64,000 nucleotides of DNA from JABDLO01 sp035327565 (GTDB taxonomy: Bacteria > Bacteroidota > Bacteroidia > Chitinophagales > Saprospiraceae): positions 62,001-126,000 of the forward strand of contig DAOLDB010000002.1 of NCBI GenBank assembly GCA_035327565.1. The letters are read 5' to 3'. Both the position numbers and the translations under genes were made by a program. Positions 1 through 9,241 of this stretch are shown piece after piece. The first letter of the stretch is position 1. Every line of letters starts with the position of its first letter. The notes under the pieces are model-generated. The model was not told the DNA's origin and did not search any database. It was given only the letters and a program-made list of their open reading frames with translations.

Positions 1-981
1 AATTGGTATGTTCGATTATGCAGAAGACGCTTCTGGAAGGGAGAGTACACTCATGACAAGATAGCAGCTTATCAAACCCTGTATGAGTGCCTGATCACTA
101 TTGCCAAACTCATTGCTCCCGTGGCGCCATTTTTTGCAGAGTGGGTTTTCAGAAACCTGAATACCATAACTTCGTTGGATAAAAATCAATCAGTGCATCT
201 GGCTGATTTTCCGGTGGAGGATACGAATATCATAGACAAGGAGTTGGAGCAGCGGATGGAATATGCTCAGCGTATTTCCTCTCTTGTACTCTCATTAAGG
301 AAAAAAGCAAAAATACGTGTACGTCAGCCGTTACAAAGGATATTGGTGCCAATATTGGATCCTTCATTTCAGGATCGAATCGAATGGGTTAGGGAGCTTA
401 TTCTGGCCGAAGTTAATGTCAAAGACATCGAATACATTACCGATACTTCCGGTATCATCAAAAAGAAAGCCAAACCCAATTACAAAACTTTAGGGAAATT
501 GCTGGGGAAGCATATGAAAGAAGCTTCCCTGAAGATACAATCTTGGGATCAGCATACAATTTCTGAAATCGAAAATAATGGATATGTTGACCTTGTACTG
601 GAAGGAGAAATTTTCAGAATAACCCTTGGCGATCTTGAAATTCTTTCAGAAGATATCCCAGGTTGGGAAGTAGCTCATGATGGAAAACTAACCGTAGCGT
701 TGGATACAACTTTGAATGAACATTTGATTGCTGAAGGCACTGCCCGTGAATTGGTGAATCGCATCCAAAACCTGCGTAAGAACAAAGATTTTGAAGTAAC
801 TGACCGGATTAAACTTATTATTTCCAATCATCAAAGCATTCAGCCGGCCATAGATTATTTTGGTGGCTTTATTAAAGATGAAGTATTGGCCGACAATATA
901 TTCATAGGAGAAAACGACGGAGATCCTGTCGAGTTGTTTGAAGATGTTACTATCAGAATTCATGCAGATGTAGTTCAATAA
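1..981 (+). CDS. ileS: isoleucyl-tRNA synthetase, C-terminal part (5' truncated)
   Basis: The frame is open from base 1, so the gene begins left of the window; 326 residues are visible. It starts with NWYVRLCRRRFW, the conserved start of the class I anticodon-binding region of IleS, followed by an alpha-helical domain with LRKKAKIRVRQPLQ, typical of this enzyme. The enzyme charges tRNA-Ile in the cytoplasm and edits valine. No C-terminal Cys4 zinc finger is seen; the protein ends shortly after the helical domain. The stop is five bases from the stop of a convergent thioredoxin-fold gene. An internal GTG at 121 should not be taken as the start. Confidence 0.96.
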   Translation, partial: NWYVRLCRRRFWKGEYTHDKIAAYQTLYECLITIAKLIAPVAPFFAEWVFRNLNTITSLDKNQSVHLADFPVEDTNIIDKELEQRMEYAQRISSLVLSLRKKAKIRVRQPLQRILVPILDPSFQDRIEWVRELILAEVNVKDIEYITDTSGIIKKKAKPNYKTLGKLLGKHMKEASLKIQSWDQHTISEIENNGYVDLVLEGEIFRITLGDLEILSEDIPGWEVAHDGKLTVALDTTLNEHLIAEGTARELVNRIQNLRKNKDFEVTDRIKLIISNHQSIQPAIDYFGGFIKDEVLADNIFIGENDGDPVELFEDVTIRIHADVVQ

Positions 982-986
982 AGCAA

Positions 987-2234
987 TCAATGGGAGTAAG
1001 TTTGCAGAATTTCTGCGAATCCATTTCGATGATTTTCAAAGTCTTCAGATAAACGGCCTTTTTGCACATACTGATTTGCTTTTTGTCTTTGTCCTGTTTT
1101 GTGGTGTAAGGATGCCAGCAAAAGATACGTTTCTGCCTGAGATTTTAGTTCAGCGCTGAATTCGAGCCAATGAATTGCCCAGCCCAGCCTTTCGGAGTCA
1201 TCGTACTTTCTAAAAAAAGCATTTCCTAAATGTGTGATGCGAGCAGTAATTTTATCCGATTGTGAAGAACTTTGTCGGTTTGTAAACCTGGAAGTTCTTT
1301 CATCAGCCTTCTTTATATCTTCAGGACTATATATAAGAATATATTCTTCCATCAACTCCTTAGCTAATTCTGCATATGAAGTGTCATCCGTATAGTAAAA
1401 GATGTCTAATAAATGAGTTTTGTATTCTTTTTCGGCATTCTCGCTCACTGTAATTATTTTACTGTAGAGAATTTTTTGCAATTCATAGATATGATATAAC
1501 AAGGATTGATCAAGTAGGGCAGTAGCATTTCGTGCTTCCCGTTTCAGCCGGTCACTCATGGTAATGCCACTTTGGATCTGATTCATATCAAAACGACTCA
1601 TTCGAATGTTTCTGACTAAAGTATCAAGGATGTGCAGGGGCAGATTCATGGCTGAATGCTGTATTAAAAATAGTGTTGAATCGGCAATTTTTTCTGCTGT
1701 GGTCAGTTGATTCCAAAATTGGAGTATAATATCTGTCTTTAATGAAGCTTGGATGGAAGGGTAGGATTGTAATATTTTCAGCAATTCTTCTTTTTGAAAT
1801 TCGTTGATGTTGACCTCAAAATATTGGAAAAAAGAGAAAACAGATTGAGCGGATTCAATCAGATTATCGCCGGTTGTAAAGCCAATCATTTTGTAAATGA
1901 TCTGACCATTGGAATCCAGAAACAACAGTGTGGGATAGGAATGTACAGACCATTGCTCTGAAAGTGGTATTCCCTGGGTTTCTTCTTCAGCGTCGAGTTT
2001 ATAACTAATAAAGGAAGCATTGAAGAATTCACCGACCTCCGGTATAGTAAACACCTCAGCATCCAGTTTTTTGCATGGAGCACACCATTCGGTGTACACA
2101 TCGACAAAGATGAGTTTATTTTCATCTCTTGCCATTTGGAGCACCTGCTGGAAATCTCCCTGAACGAATTGAATTCCTGCATGGAGTAGTATCCCTGATA
2201 AGGTAAATAAGATTGTAAGTAATGATTTCATCAT
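987..2234 (-). CDS. exported thioredoxin-fold protein with TPR-like C-terminus
   Basis: A 415-residue protein with an N-terminal hydrophobic signal (about residues 1-20), so probably periplasmic. A thioredoxin fold covers roughly residues 25-140, with the active-site motif WCAPCKK (Cys51, Cys54) preceded by IFVDVYTEW, as in thioredoxin-like (DUF255/Thioredoxin_7) proteins. The rest is helical; the end (SQAETYLLLASLHHKTGQ) looks like one TPR unit. The intact CxxC suggests disulfide reductase or isomerase activity; the substrate is unknown. It is transcribed convergently with ileS. The start ATG is at 2234; a second Met follows immediately. Confidence 0.85.
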   Translation of the reverse strand: MMKSLLTILFTLSGILLHAGIQFVQGDFQQVLQMARDENKLIFVDVYTEWCAPCKKLDAEVFTIPEVGEFFNASFISYKLDAEEETQGIPLSEQWSVHSYPTLLFLDSNGQIIYKMIGFTTGDNLIESAQSVFSFFQYFEVNINEFQKEELLKILQSYPSIQASLKTDIILQFWNQLTTAEKIADSTLFLIQHSAMNLPLHILDTLVRNIRMSRFDMNQIQSGITMSDRLKREARNATALLDQSLLYHIYELQKILYSKIITVSENAEKEYKTHLLDIFYYTDDTSYAELAKELMEEYILIYSPEDIKKADERTSRFTNRQSSSQSDKITARITHLGNAFFRKYDDSERLGWAIHWLEFSAELKSQAETYLLLASLHHKTGQRQKANQYVQKGRLSEDFENHRNGFAEILQTYSH

Positions 2235-2607
2235 ATTGAAGCTTTATGAATGAAAGGTGAATGGAATCTTCCCAAAAAAATGTCACTTCTTTGTAAATAG
2301 GCTAATTGTAACATAAGGCCTTACCTTACCTGAAATGAATTCTGTTTAACAATAAAAAAGAACTGCTTTTGCAAAATTGTCGGTTATTCTGTAAAGCATA
2401 TATGTAAATATAATCACAATTTAAAAATATAAAGTTTATCTTCTTTAAGATTTCTATTGTTAAATAATAACTTGTAATTCTTTTAAGTTTCAATTTTTGT
2501 ATTGTTGGATAATCGGTTCAAGAAAAGTAAATAAAATAAATGAAAATAAATAGAGTGGGTTTCAATTTTTGTATTTGTGGGAAAACGCTATATATAAGTT
2601 GAACAAC
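2235..2607. other. intergenic region with a 17-nt direct repeat
   Basis: This AT-rich stretch separates two divergent genes. GTTTCAATTTTTGTATT occurs perfectly at 2487-2503 and again at 2559-2575, 72 nt apart; the second copy lies just before the DinB-like start. I see no RNA gene and no convincing ORF. Confidence 0.5.
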
Positions 2608-3135
2608 ATGAAAAAACAGGTAATTTTAAATCTTTTAACTGAAAATCACAGTGCTTTTATTGATTTCATTGATGATTTGACTTTTGATGAATTTTTAGTG
2701 AGTAATCGTGGTAAATGGACACCGGGACAACAGCTTGATCATATTTTACTTAGTGTCAGACCGGTTAGAATGGTAATAAGTCTGCCAAAAATTTTATTGA
2801 AATTTTTATGGGGTAAAGCAAACAGGAAAAGCAGAACTTATGATGAATTAGTCAAAAAATACCAGTATAAACTAGAAATGGGGGGTCGTGCTTCCGGAAG
2901 ATTTATACCTAAAAAGGTGACTTTTGAAAAAAAGCACTATGTGATTAAAAAATTAAAGAAAGAAATTGTCACATTGCGCACAAAATTGGAAAGGTTTTCT
3001 GAAGATGAACTTGATTATTATGTAATTCCCCACCCTCTTTTAGGAAAATTGACAGCGAGGGAAATGTTGTATTTTACCATTTATCACGTTGAACACCATA
3101 ACAAGTTAACGGAACGAGATTTAAAAAATAATTAG
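2608..3135 (+). CDS. DinB-like superfamily protein
   Basis: A 175-residue protein starting at the ATG at 2608; the frame also allows a TTG at 2569, but the ATG opening MKKQVILNLL fits the family better. It has the four-helix DinB/YfiT pattern: GKWTPGQQLDHI near the N-terminus (His45) and YHVEHHNKL near the C-terminus (His160, His163/164), spaced as the metal-binding histidines of the superfamily. Members include bacillithiol/mycothiol S-transferases and many uncharacterised proteins; the substrate cannot be told from sequence. Basic residues are abundant in the middle. It is flanked by intergenic DNA on both sides and looks monocistronic. Confidence 0.75.
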   Translation: MKKQVILNLLTENHSAFIDFIDDLTFDEFLVSNRGKWTPGQQLDHILLSVRPVRMVISLPKILLKFLWGKANRKSRTYDELVKKYQYKLEMGGRASGRFIPKKVTFEKKHYVIKKLKKEIVTLRTKLERFSEDELDYYVIPHPLLGKLTAREMLYFTIYHVEHHNKLTERDLKNN

Positions 3136-3286
3136 TCTATACCCAATCAGAAGTTTTGTTTTTGTATAGGATGCTTTTTCAAATGGTCTACATATAGCTC
3201 ATAAAATTTGTTACCTCGATACTTTAGATAATTTGAAACCAGTATTTTATTTTCGGAGAATTTAGATGGATTCTTTTAGGTTTTCA

Positions 3287-3652
3287 CTAAAAAAAACCAG
3301 TAATCTTAAGTCCTGCAAATACAGCGAAAATACCTGTAAGAACTGAAATAACAATATATAACACCATCATTGCAGGCTGCTGTCTTTCCAATAAAGTTAT
3401 GCATTCAGCGCTAAAGGTAGAAAATGTACTAAACCCTCCACAAAATCCGGCCATTAACAGCCATTTGTATTCATCATTGATATTATATTTAAATGAGAAA
3501 CCTAATAATAGGCCCAAAATCAGACTGGCAAGAATATTTGCAATCAAGGTAGCAAATGGGAAATGGCCATGATAAAATGGAATCCATTTGCTCAGACTAT
3601 AACGGAAAACACTTCCAATACCACCTCCAATAAAAACATATAAAAACTGCAT
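3287..3652 (-). CDS. crcB: fluoride ion channel CrcB/FluC
   Basis: 121 residues with four predicted membrane helices, the usual length for this family. Signature segments are GGGIGSVFRY near the N-terminus and GFCGGFSTFSTFS in the middle, the latter forming the fluoride pore with its Phe pair and central Na+ site. CrcB/FluC works as an antiparallel dimer that exports fluoride across the inner membrane. It is the second gene of an apparent operon: only three bases separate it from the stop of the upstream glycosyl-phosphotransferase gene. I saw no fluoride riboswitch before the operon. Confidence 0.93.
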   Translation of the reverse strand: MQFLYVFIGGGIGSVFRYSLSKWIPFYHGHFPFATLIANILASLILGLLLGFSFKYNINDEYKWLLMAGFCGGFSTFSTFSAECITLLERQQPAMMVLYIVISVLTGIFAVFAGLKITGFF

Positions 3653-3655
3653 AGA

Positions 3656-4711
3656 TCAGGATTGTGAGGGTATTTTTCTTTTTTTATAAAAATAAGACAA
3701 AACCAGGCTAAGTGCAAAAGCAATGATCCCTATAAGAATTAAAAGATTGAGACTGCCAATTTTATGGAATCGCATGACCATCACTATAAATAAGAAGTTA
3801 ATAACAATGAGCAGACTGGTCGCCTGCATATGTGAAAGCCCGGTATCAATCAATACGTGGTGGATATGATTCCTGTCGGGATGAAAAGGGGATTTGCCAT
3901 TGGCAATCCGCAAAATAAATACACGCAATGTGTCAAAGAGGGGAAGAATAAGAATTCCAACAGCTACCGATGGGGCTGATTTGAAAGCATAGGGATGGTC
4001 AACCAGAACTCTATGGGATTCAATAAATTGTATGGTTAAAATGGAACAAACCATTCCCAAAAGCAGGGATCCGGTATCTCCCATGAAAATTTTGGCAGGA
4101 GTAACATTGTATTTTAAAAATGCAATGGTCGACCCAGCCAAAGCAAAAGCAATGATAGCCAGATCGATTCGGTCTATTAAAAAAAACCAATATCCAACTG
4201 TTATTGAAATTAAAATGCCAATACCGGCTGATAGACCATTGATTCCGTCGATTAAATTAAATGCATTGATGATCACTATGATAGTAAATACCGATAAAAC
4301 GATACTTACTGGATTTGAAAGATCGTAGATGCCAAAAATACCATACATGCTGGTCAGCTTAATATTCGCCTTCGAGACTACAATTAATGCTGCAAATAGT
4401 TGACCCAAAAACTTTTTGGATGGAGAAATGGGATCAATATCATCTTTGGCACCGATGAGGAATATGATGATAAAAGCACAAAGTATATATTGCAAATCTT
4501 TAAAAACATAAAATGGTGTCCAAAGTATAATAGAAAAAATCATACCAGCAAAAATGGCAATTCCACCCAATGAAGGTGTTACGGTTTTGTGTGCTCTTCT
4601 AGAGTCAGGAACATCTACCAGGTTCTTTTTTCTGGCTATTCGTATAATGGACGGTATCGCCAGAAAAGTAAGAGAAAAAGCAGTTATAAACGCCAGTATT
4701 ATATCGAACAT
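3656..4711 (-). CDS. WecA/TagO/MraY-family undecaprenyl-phosphate sugar-1-phosphate transferase
   Basis: A 351-residue polytopic membrane protein with about ten or eleven hydrophobic segments. Family motifs are in order: AHKTVTPSLGG near residue 40, the aspartates of GAKDDIDPISPSKK, the NAFNLIDGINGLSAG segment, FMGDTGSLLLG, and the histidine motif HPDRNHIHH near residue 280. Such enzymes move GlcNAc-1-P (or a related sugar phosphate) from a UDP-sugar to undecaprenyl phosphate, starting O-antigen, capsule or wall-polymer synthesis. The HPDRxHIHH motif favours the WecA/TagO side over MraY. UppS, which makes the lipid carrier, is encoded divergently next door. The exact sugar is not known. Confidence 0.9.
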   Translation of the reverse strand: MFDIILAFITAFSLTFLAIPSIIRIARKKNLVDVPDSRRAHKTVTPSLGGIAIFAGMIFSIILWTPFYVFKDLQYILCAFIIIFLIGAKDDIDPISPSKKFLGQLFAALIVVSKANIKLTSMYGIFGIYDLSNPVSIVLSVFTIIVIINAFNLIDGINGLSAGIGILISITVGYWFFLIDRIDLAIIAFALAGSTIAFLKYNVTPAKIFMGDTGSLLLGMVCSILTIQFIESHRVLVDHPYAFKSAPSVAVGILILPLFDTLRVFILRIANGKSPFHPDRNHIHHVLIDTGLSHMQATSLLIVINFLFIVMVMRFHKIGSLNLLILIGIIAFALSLVLSYFYKKRKIPSQS

Positions 4712-4915
4712 TTACCCAAATTATTGGATCAAATATACTAAAAACAAAACTGGTTTTGTTTGAAACGATCCATCAAATTAACCTTTAAAATTTTTATTTG
4801 CTGACATATTGTCTACCTTCATACCATTTGAGGAAGTATGCAATGCCTTAATGAACCATTTTTTTTACGTTTGTGATGGATAAAAAAATGTTCGGTGAGT
4901 TGTGTAAGTTTTTAT

Positions 4916-4923
4916 TAATTTTG
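4916..4923 (+). promoter_or_regulatory. Bacteroidota-type -7 box upstream of uppS
   Basis: TAATTTTG matches the Bacteroidota -7 consensus TAnnTTTG and lies 28 nt before the uppS ATG. No good -33 TTTG at 19-21 nt spacing was found, so the assignment is tentative. Confidence 0.45.
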
Positions 4924-4951
4924 CATACTTTTTTTCCTGACAAATAGCATT

Positions 4952-5698
4952 ATGTCTGAATTTCTACATTTAATCGATAGAGAAAAGTTGCCGAGGCACA
5001 TTGCTGTCATCATGGATGGAAATGGCAGATGGGCAAAAAAATATGGAAAATCGAGAATTTTTGGACATAAAAACGGAGTTCAAGCGGTAAAAAATACTAC
5101 AGAATCCTGTGCAGAATTGGGTATTGAGTACCTGACTTTATTTGCTTTTTCTACTGAAAACTGGCAAAGACCAGAATTTGAAGTCAATGCATTGATGGCA
5201 TTACTGGTCGATTCCTTAAACAAGGAAATAAAAACTCTTAATGAGAACGATATACGCCTAAAAGCGATAGGTGATGTGGAGAAACTACCCAGAAAGACTT
5301 ACCTGAGCTTGATGGAAGGAATAGAGAATACTCGAAATAATCAAAGGATGACACTGACATTGGCACTGAATTACAGTGCCCGATGGGAAATCACCAAAGC
5401 TCTTAAGACTATTTCGAAATTAGTCGAATTGGGAACTATTGATCCGGGTATGATTCATGAGAAATTTATAGAGAAACACTTAGAGACAAATGGTATTCCG
5501 GATCCTGAACTTCTTATCCGCACTAGCGGTGAAAGAAGAATAAGTAATTTTCTGCTTTGGCAAATTGCATATACAGAATTGTATTTCACTGAAAAATTCT
5601 GGCCTGATTTTAAAAAAGAAGATTTGTATGAGGCGATAGTAGACTTTCAACACAGAGAAAGGCGTTTTGGAAAGATCAGCGAACAAATCAGAGTATAG
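4952..5698 (+). CDS. uppS: isoprenyl transferase (undecaprenyl diphosphate synthase)
   Basis: 248 residues, the normal family length. It makes the C55 polyprenyl diphosphate carrier from FPP and IPP by cis-prenyl elongation in the cytoplasm. Diagnostic motifs are HIAVIMDGNGRWAKK (catalytic Asp22), FGHKNG, FAFSTENWQRP, and the C-terminal PELLIRTSGERRISNFLLWQ with the pyrophosphate-binding arginines. bamA follows 34 nt downstream; uppS-bamA-ompH is a common envelope gene order in this phylum. Confidence 0.97.
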   Translation: MSEFLHLIDREKLPRHIAVIMDGNGRWAKKYGKSRIFGHKNGVQAVKNTTESCAELGIEYLTLFAFSTENWQRPEFEVNALMALLVDSLNKEIKTLNENDIRLKAIGDVEKLPRKTYLSLMEGIENTRNNQRMTLTLALNYSARWEITKALKTISKLVELGTIDPGMIHEKFIEKHLETNGIPDPELLIRTSGERRISNFLLWQIAYTELYFTEKFWPDFKKEDLYEAIVDFQHRERRFGKISEQIRV

Positions 5699-5732
5699 AA
5701 TAGGCTAATTAAGTAAACTTTAACAGCGGGCA

Positions 5733-8465
5733 TTGGAATTCACACGTTTACCCAGTATACAAAAAATTACCTTTGGAAAAATTATCCTGAGTATTTTGGT
5801 CAACCTGTCAGGTATATGGAGCCATTTAATAGGTAAGTCGCTCCTTGCGCTTTCCTTTACAGTGATTATATGTTTCCCTGTATCCAGTCAGCAGGATACA
5901 TTGCCACTGAATATAGATGATATCCCTGTCTTGCAGTATACCGAAAAGAAAATATATGAAATAGCCGAGGTAAATATCATTGGAGCTGAAGGAAGAGATA
6001 GAAATGCCATACGATCTATTGCCGGTTTGAGGATTGGGGATAAAATAACCATACCGGGAGAGAAAATCAGCACTGGATTGAAAGCACTATGGAAACTCAG
6101 GCTGTTTGAAGATGTAAAGATCATCCAGGAAAAGACAGAAGGGGACCTGGTTTGGTTGACCATTTATTTAAAGGACAGGCCTACCCTGAGCCGGTTTACA
6201 CTTGAAGGAATTAAGCAATCGCATCAGACCAATCTCATTGAAACACTGAAAGGAGTTTTAAACGTTGGTAGCATTGTCACTGATGAGCAAAAGAATATAG
6301 CTTCCAAAAAAATCAAAGAGTATTTTGTTGAAAAAGGTCGCTTGAATGTAAAAGTTGATATCGAAGAAGTGGTTGATGAAGGCCGGGATAACAGTATACG
6401 GCTCATTTTTCAGGTGGATACAGGTGACAAAATAAAGATTAAGGAAATTTCTATTGAAGGAAATTCCTTCGCCTCAGACAAAAAAATACGCTCTCAACTT
6501 AAAAAAACCAAAAAGAAAGGAACATTTCTGAAATCTTCAAAATATGTTCCTGCAGAATATGAAAATGATAAAAAGAAGATCATTGCATATTACAATAAGG
6601 AGGGGTATCGGGATGCAATCATTGTAAAAGACAGTCTTTGGCGTAATGAGGATGACCTGCTCATGATTAAGATTTGGATAGAGGAGGGACAGCGATATTA
6701 TTTCAGAAATATATATTGGAAAGGAAATACAAAGTACACTGATGAGCAACTCACTTTGGTGTTGGGTATACAGAAAGGAGATGTGTTTAATCCCGAAATC
6801 TTGGAAAAAAGGCTCAGTTTCAGTATGGATGGCAGGGATGTCAGTTCATTATATATGGATTTTGGTCATTTGGCCTTTAATGTGGATCCGGTGGTAGTTT
6901 CGGTTGTGAAAGACAGTATTGATATTGAAATGAGAGTAACTGAAGGACCGGAATTTACGATAGGCGCCATCCATATTGAAGGAAATACCAAAACCAATGA
7001 ACATGTGGTTCGACGTGAAATCCGAACCCGGCCGGGACAAAAGTTCCGCCGTTCAGATATTATTCGTACGCAAAGAGAAATCATAAATCTTGGGTTCTTT
7101 AATCAGGAGAATATTGAAATTGACCCTATTGTCAATCCGGACAGGGGCACAGTGGATGTTCTTTACAAAGTAGAGGAACGCCCAGCCGATCAATTAGAAT
7201 TATCTGCAGGATATGGCGGGTTCAGCGGATTGATAGGAACTTTGGGAGTTGTATTCAATAATTTTTCCGTAAGGAATATAAGGGATCGAAGCACATGGTC
7301 TCCCTTGCCCCAGGGCGACGGTCAGAAATTATCCTTGAGAGCTCAGGCAAACAGTAGGTTTTTTCGTTCCTTTAACGCTTCATTTACCGAACCTTGGTTG
7401 GGTGGGAAAAAACCAAACTCTTTTACGATAGGTGCGGTAACTTCTACCTTTGATAATCGTATTCTTGACGCCGGATTACTGAGCATTCGCCGGGCTTTTG
7501 TAGGGTTAGGAACTCAGGTGAAGTGGCCCGATGATTTTTTTGCAGTCAACTTTACACTTAATCTTGAGAATATCATTTTATCTGATTATGTACAGAGAGG
7601 CCTTCAGGGTAATTTCGCAGTGGAAGAGAATGGAAGAATTGTCAACATAAACAATGGAAATTTTAAAAATTTCAGCCTTCGCGGAACCGTAACCCGTAGT
7701 TCTATCAGTGATCCATTGTATCCCAGGTCAGGTTCACGGGTATCGCTTACTTTACAGGCTACCCCTCTTTATAATGTATTCAGAAGAGATAATTTTTGGA
7801 TTTTGGGAGATGAAGATCGTGCACAAATAGAACAAAGATTACGTGAAGAAGCGGGACCCAGGAATCCGCCAACACAACAAGAAATAGATGCTGAAATTGC
7901 TTCAGAGGAAAATGCCAGAAAGTTTGAATGGTTAGAATATCATAAGTGGCGTTTCAATGCAGAATGGTACTTCAGTCTTGCAGGCAACCTGGTCATGGCA
8001 GCAAGCGCTAAAATTGGTGTTTTGGGAGCTTATGACAACAGTATCGGTATTTCACCTTTTGAAAGATTCGAGGTGGGAGGGGATGGTTTATCCAATCAGA
8101 ATATAGGCATTTTAGGTCGTGATATTATAGCTCTCAGAGGATATGATGTCAATGATTTACCTCAAAATGCACGAGGTGGTGGGGCTGTTTTCAATAAATT
8201 TACCCTGGAATTGCGGTATCCGTTGTCGCTTAATCCTAACAGTACTATATTTGGCGCTTTATTTTACCAGGGTGGAAATTCCTGGGGAAGTTTCAGTCAA
8301 ATGAATCCATTTGATTTACGAAGATCTTTCGGATTTGGTATGAGAGTATTCCTGCCCATGTTTGGATTATTGGGATTTGACTATGGCTTTGGTATTGATA
8401 AAACCATAACGGATGACAGGGGGTATGGGAAGTTCAATATTATCCTTGGTTTCGAGCCGGATTAA
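5733..8465 (+). CDS. bamA: outer membrane protein assembly factor BamA
   Basis: A 910-residue Omp85 protein: hydrophobic signal near residues 35-52, about five POTRA domains over roughly residues 70-480, then a 16-strand beta-barrel ending in a short FEPD tail. POTRA-like units repeat the pattern 'I.I.GN....' (ISIEGNSF, IYWKGNTKY, IHIEGNTKT). In the barrel, LSAGYGGF, FTEPWLGGKK and LRGYD (the conserved loop 6 RGY element) are visible. It inserts outer-membrane proteins. No in-frame ATG lies before the signal peptide; the only candidate starts are TTG at 5733 or a later TTG, and the frame is closed by TAA at 5721. Cotranscription with uppS is likely, with ompH next. Confidence 0.95.
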   Translation: MEFTRLPSIQKITFGKIILSILVNLSGIWSHLIGKSLLALSFTVIICFPVSSQQDTLPLNIDDIPVLQYTEKKIYEIAEVNIIGAEGRDRNAIRSIAGLRIGDKITIPGEKISTGLKALWKLRLFEDVKIIQEKTEGDLVWLTIYLKDRPTLSRFTLEGIKQSHQTNLIETLKGVLNVGSIVTDEQKNIASKKIKEYFVEKGRLNVKVDIEEVVDEGRDNSIRLIFQVDTGDKIKIKEISIEGNSFASDKKIRSQLKKTKKKGTFLKSSKYVPAEYENDKKKIIAYYNKEGYRDAIIVKDSLWRNEDDLLMIKIWIEEGQRYYFRNIYWKGNTKYTDEQLTLVLGIQKGDVFNPEILEKRLSFSMDGRDVSSLYMDFGHLAFNVDPVVVSVVKDSIDIEMRVTEGPEFTIGAIHIEGNTKTNEHVVRREIRTRPGQKFRRSDIIRTQREIINLGFFNQENIEIDPIVNPDRGTVDVLYKVEERPADQLELSAGYGGFSGLIGTLGVVFNNFSVRNIRDRSTWSPLPQGDGQKLSLRAQANSRFFRSFNASFTEPWLGGKKPNSFTIGAVTSTFDNRILDAGLLSIRRAFVGLGTQVKWPDDFFAVNFTLNLENIILSDYVQRGLQGNFAVEENGRIVNINNGNFKNFSLRGTVTRSSISDPLYPRSGSRVSLTLQATPLYNVFRRDNFWILGDEDRAQIEQRLREEAGPRNPPTQQEIDAEIASEENARKFEWLEYHKWRFNAEWYFSLAGNLVMAASAKIGVLGAYDNSIGISPFERFEVGGDGLSNQNIGILGRDIIALRGYDVNDLPQNARGGGAVFNKFTLELRYPLSLNPNSTIFGALFYQGGNSWGSFSQMNPFDLRRSFGFGMRVFLPMFGLLGFDYGFGIDKTITDDRGYGKFNIILGFEPD

Positions 8466-8554
8466 TTAAAATCCTGTTAAATAACCGACGCGCGAATGAC
8501 ATTTTATATACATTAGCGTCTAATAATTCAAAAGTTAATTTATCTATTAGTAAA

Positions 8555-9076
8555 ATGATTAGAAAAACTATGAAAATTTCAATATTCACATTTTTGTTTT
8601 TCAGTTTAAGTCTTTCTGTATGCTTGTCCCAAAAATTCGGTCATATGAATTCACAACTGTTGTTGATGGAAATGCCCGAAATCAAAAAGGCAGATGCAGA
8701 ACTTCAGAATTATCAAAAGCAACTGATCAGTAAAGGACAGGATATGGTTAAAAAGTTTGAAGCCAATTATACCAAATATGTCAATGAAGCTCAAACCGGA
8801 GACCTTTCAACACTTGAAATGCAAAACAGGGAATCACAATTGCAGGCAGAAAGGAACGCTATTCAGGAATACGAATTGGAAATCCAGGAAAAAATTGGAT
8901 TGAAAAGAGAGGAACTTTATAAACCTCTCTTTGATCGTGTGAAAGAAGTTATAACAAAATACGGCAAACAAAACGGTTATACAATGATCTTCGATACAGC
9001 TATAACCGGCGCTCTTGTCCATGCTGCTACATCGGACGATATTACTGCAGTGATAAAAAAGGAATTAGGACTTTAA
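8555..9076 (+). CDS. OmpH/Skp-family periplasmic chaperone
   Basis: 173 residues: a signal peptide (about residues 1-26, ending SVCLSQ), then KFGHMNSQLLLMEMPEIKKAD, the characteristic OmpH start, a long charged coiled-coil helix (about residues 45-125) forming the tentacles, and a C-terminal segment ending in TAAVIKKELGL-like sequence. Skp/OmpH trimers hold unfolded outer-membrane proteins in the periplasm and deliver them to BamA, which is encoded just upstream. A second in-frame ATG at 8570 could also start it. A strong terminator follows the stop. Confidence 0.93.
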   Translation: MIRKTMKISIFTFLFFSLSLSVCLSQKFGHMNSQLLLMEMPEIKKADAELQNYQKQLISKGQDMVKKFEANYTKYVNEAQTGDLSTLEMQNRESQLQAERNAIQEYELEIQEKIGLKREELYKPLFDRVKEVITKYGKQNGYTMIFDTAITGALVHAATSDDITAVIKKELGL

Positions 9077-9082
9077 TTTTTT

Positions 9083-9110
9083 AAAGGGAGTGTGGATGCA
9101 CTCCCTTTTT
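9083..9110 (+). terminator. intrinsic terminator after ompH
   Basis: AAAGGGAGTG (9083-9092) pairs perfectly with CACTCCCTTT (9099-9108) across a six-base loop and runs into a T tract. It closes the uppS-bamA-ompH unit. Confidence 0.9.
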
Positions 9111-9241
9111 AATTTTGATATCAGTCATCAAAAATGAATAGAGTTTTAGCTATTAAAAAATAGCGGGATCCCTGCTTCTTTTAATGAAAGAAGAAAGCTA
9201 AAGGGATTAAGTTTTTGATCTTGCACACCTGCAATGTCAGC

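Noticed and set aside
3137..3170. Possible terminator hairpin CTATAC...GTATAG after the DinB-like gene
   Set aside because: Only six pairs with a loop of about 20 bases and no T tract directly after.
5733..5736. A bamA start further upstream
   Set aside because: TAA at 5721-5723 closes the frame; only TTG or later codons remain.
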